Of a DNA stretch of 6,826 nucleotides, positions 5,903 through 6,826 are shown piece by piece. How positions within the stretch are numbered: the stretch's first letter is position 1; every line of letters starts with the position of its first letter. Under the pieces are notes generated by a model, which saw nothing but the letters and a program-made list of their open reading frames with translations, had not been told where the DNA came from and made no database searches. This stretch comes from Acidobacteriota bacterium. Its GTDB lineage: Bacteria > Acidobacteriota > Terriglobia > Terriglobales > Acidobacteriaceae. The position numbers were made by a program, and so were the translations under genes. Where the stretch lies: the NCBI GenBank assembly GCA_023441255.1, contig JAEZPW010000327.1:1-6826 (forward strand), read 5' to 3'.

Positions 5903-5933
5903 AGCCAAGAGAACGCCCGTTCTGTCATTTACA
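5894..5933 (+). terminator. Nested hairpin overlapping the ypdA stop codon, possible terminator or operator
   Basis: TGTAAATGA (5894-5902), which includes the ypdA TGA, is perfectly complementary to TCATTTACA (5925-5933). Inside it, AGAAC (5910-5914) pairs with GTTCT (5919-5923) around a four-base loop, GCCC. The outer stem is nine pairs and the inner stem five, with an asymmetric internal bulge on the left. The right outer arm shares bases with TACAAT (5930-5935), a candidate -10 box for the next gene. A classic U-tract is missing, so the stem may equally be an operator or a structure that separates ypdA from the downstream message. Confidence 0.45.
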
Positions 5934-5973
5934 ATGTGAGTAACACCTCAGCATCTGGGAAGGCAGTTCAGGG

Positions 5974-6372
5974 ATGGGATCTTTCGCGGTTCTTAGCAAC
6001 CGAAAGCGCGCAATCATCGCCTTGGTGCACTCTGTATTTTTTCTGCTGGTCGCGTGCATCACGAGCCTGCGCACCGTAGCCCCGCTGTCACTCAGCTCCG
6101 AACATCGGGCTGCGGCCGTCATACCGGCGGTCTATTTGATCGTCACTGCGGTACTTGGCTGTCTCGTTCTCTTTTCAGGATGTCTCCGCGAGCGTCTTTA
6201 CTTCGTCCTTTGCACCACGAGCGCCGGCACGGCGCTGCTACGGGCCATCGTTGGCGATCGTGCGATGCACGGAACTCAGTACTTGCGGGTTTTGGCACTG
6301 ACGGTTGCGGTGCTCTTGTGCGCCGCCATCGTCAGGAGCTACGCGCCTGATGCGCTGCTCGCGTCAGACTAG
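5974..6372 (+). CDS. Small four-helix integral membrane protein, function unknown
   Basis: A 132-residue protein I do not recognise. A short basic N-terminus (NRKR, 9-12) is followed by four predicted membrane segments: about 13-31, 47-68, 74-93 and 103-122. By the positive-inside rule, the basic N-terminus and the CLRER loop near 70-74 suggest cytoplasmic ends, consistent with both termini inside. Cysteines occur in or near several of the membrane segments (28, 63, 70, 80, 116). There is no catalytic or metal-binding motif. The ATG at 5974 is preceded by GGGAAGGCAG (5957-5966) as a loose ribosome site. The codons look coding and no larger frame competes on the other strand, so I think it is real. 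It ends 19 bases from the stop codon of the opposing gene. Confidence 0.7.
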   Translation: MGSFAVLSNRKRAIIALVHSVFFLLVACITSLRTVAPLSLSSEHRAAAVIPAVYLIVTAVLGCLVLFSGCLRERLYFVLCTTSAGTALLRAIVGDRAMHGTQYLRVLALTVAVLLCAAIVRSYAPDALLASD

Positions 6373-6391
6373 CCGTCTATCCATTGTCCGA
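6373..6391. other. Short gap between convergent stop codons
   Basis: Nineteen bases separate the two converging stop codons. GACTAG (6367-6372) and CTAGTC (6392-6397) form a 6-bp inverted repeat that includes both stop codons, and GACTAGTC at 6390-6397 is itself a palindrome. The stem is weak and has no U-tract, so a terminator role is doubtful. Confidence 0.3.
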
Positions 6392-6826
6392 CTAGTCCTC
6401 TCCTTGGGCTGTTTCGTTCCCGTTCGCACGGCATTGTGCATAGCCGCGTTCGATAGCCGTGCCCTCCTCGTAATCGTTCCATGTTTCAATCAGAAGGAAG
6501 GGAAGGGGGCTCTGGTCGTTGTAATAGCGCCGGAACAGCCGCAGTGAATCTTCGAACGTCTTGCCGCAACGCGGGTCCATGTGGCGATTCAGGCCCCATG
6601 ACGCGCGACTATCATTGAACCCGGGCCATGCTGCGCCCACCGCTATCTTGTCCGGATACTTCGACCGCATCATCGTGTAGAAATCTTCAAGATACTCCTG
6701 CCCCCAGTTGCTGCCGTTCTTAGACCAGCCGCGCTTGCCCGGTTGCACCCAGGCGTAAAACCCGTCGAAATCCTTGGCGTAGGGCGTATTCGCATCCTTG
6801 TAGAGCAGCAGCGGGGGATCGGACCA
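6392..6826 (-). CDS. C-terminal part of a GH71/GH99-like glycoside hydrolase (N-terminus beyond the right edge)
   Basis: The last 144 residues of a protein are visible; the frame is open to the right edge, so its true start is outside. The visible part begins WSDPPLLLYKDANTPYAKDF. It contains GWSKNGSNWGQEYLEDFY, AVGAAWPGFNDSRASWG, and FLLIETWNDYEEGTAIERG. A TWNDYEEGT-type motif near the C-terminal end of a TIM barrel, together with the W-G-FNDSRA segment, recalls the GH71/GH99-like group (alpha-1,3-glucanase and endo-alpha-mannosidase relatives) and similar secreted proteins of soil bacteria. A substrate cannot be assigned, and GH-like proteins without activity also carry such motifs. The GTG at 6748 is internal, not a start. 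Downstream of the barrel only a short polar tail (ANGNETAQGED) remains. Confidence 0.65.
   Translation of the reverse strand, partial: WSDPPLLLYKDANTPYAKDFDGFYAWVQPGKRGWSKNGSNWGQEYLEDFYTMMRSKYPDKIAVGAAWPGFNDSRASWGLNRHMDPRCGKTFEDSLRLFRRYYNDQSPLPFLLIETWNDYEEGTAIERGYAQCRANGNETAQGED

Overview
The window reads as an ordinary chromosomal stretch of a moderately GC-rich heterotrophic bacterium. Acidobacteriota (Terriglobia/Koribacter-like) is my best guess. The reasons are a YpdA-type bacillithiol disulfide reductase outside an obviously Firmicute, low-GC context; several secreted proteins (an esterase, a PQQ-like beta-propeller, and a GH71/99-like polysaccharide enzyme); and an intergenic patch of short GAAACCT and GATGGCCC repeats. 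The taxonomic call is inference, because no rRNA or marker gene is present.

Layout. (1) At 1-1126, on the minus strand and running off the left edge, lies a secreted putative esterase of the alpha/beta-hydrolase fold (Esterase D/enterochelin-esterase-like), with its GGSTGG nucleophile elbow visible. (2) At 1127-1279 is a divergent promoter gap with a GC-rich hairpin. (3) At 1280-1789, plus strand, is a hotdog-fold (PaaI/4HBT-like) thioesterase. (4) At 1790-1922, between two convergent genes, is a repeat-rich stretch with an imperfect long inverted repeat and three copies of an octamer. (5) At 1923-3329, minus strand, is a complete class II fumarase (fumC), with every active-site motif intact and a strong Shine-Dalgarno that moves the start 10 codons in from the longest frame. 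(6) At 3330-3516 is a second divergent promoter gap, where a perfect CGCGCTA/TAGCGCG inverted repeat overlaps a consensus TATAAT facing fumC. (7) At 3517-4737, plus strand, is an exported eight-bladed PQQ-like propeller. (8) At 4874-5902, same strand, is the YpdA-family flavoprotein, with an ambiguous start and a structured leader. (9) At 5974-6372, plus strand, is a small four-helix membrane protein of unknown function, preceded by a nested hairpin that includes the ypdA stop codon. (10) At 6392-6826, minus strand, running off the right edge, is the C-terminal part of a GH71/GH99-like glycosidase.

The genes do not form one obvious pathway. Fumarase belongs to the TCA cycle, YpdA to low-molecular-weight thiol redox homeostasis, and the outer genes to the use of extracellular substrates. 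Only the propeller and ypdA are plausible operon partners (same strand, 25-136 bp apart depending on the ypdA start). I found no phage, insertion sequence, CRISPR, tRNA or rRNA, and no convincing new multi-gene system. The most interesting material is small-scale: the operator-like inverted repeats in both divergent promoter regions, the stop-codon hairpin after ypdA, the repeat patch between the convergent genes, and the replacement of the Cys14-equivalent residue in YpdA.
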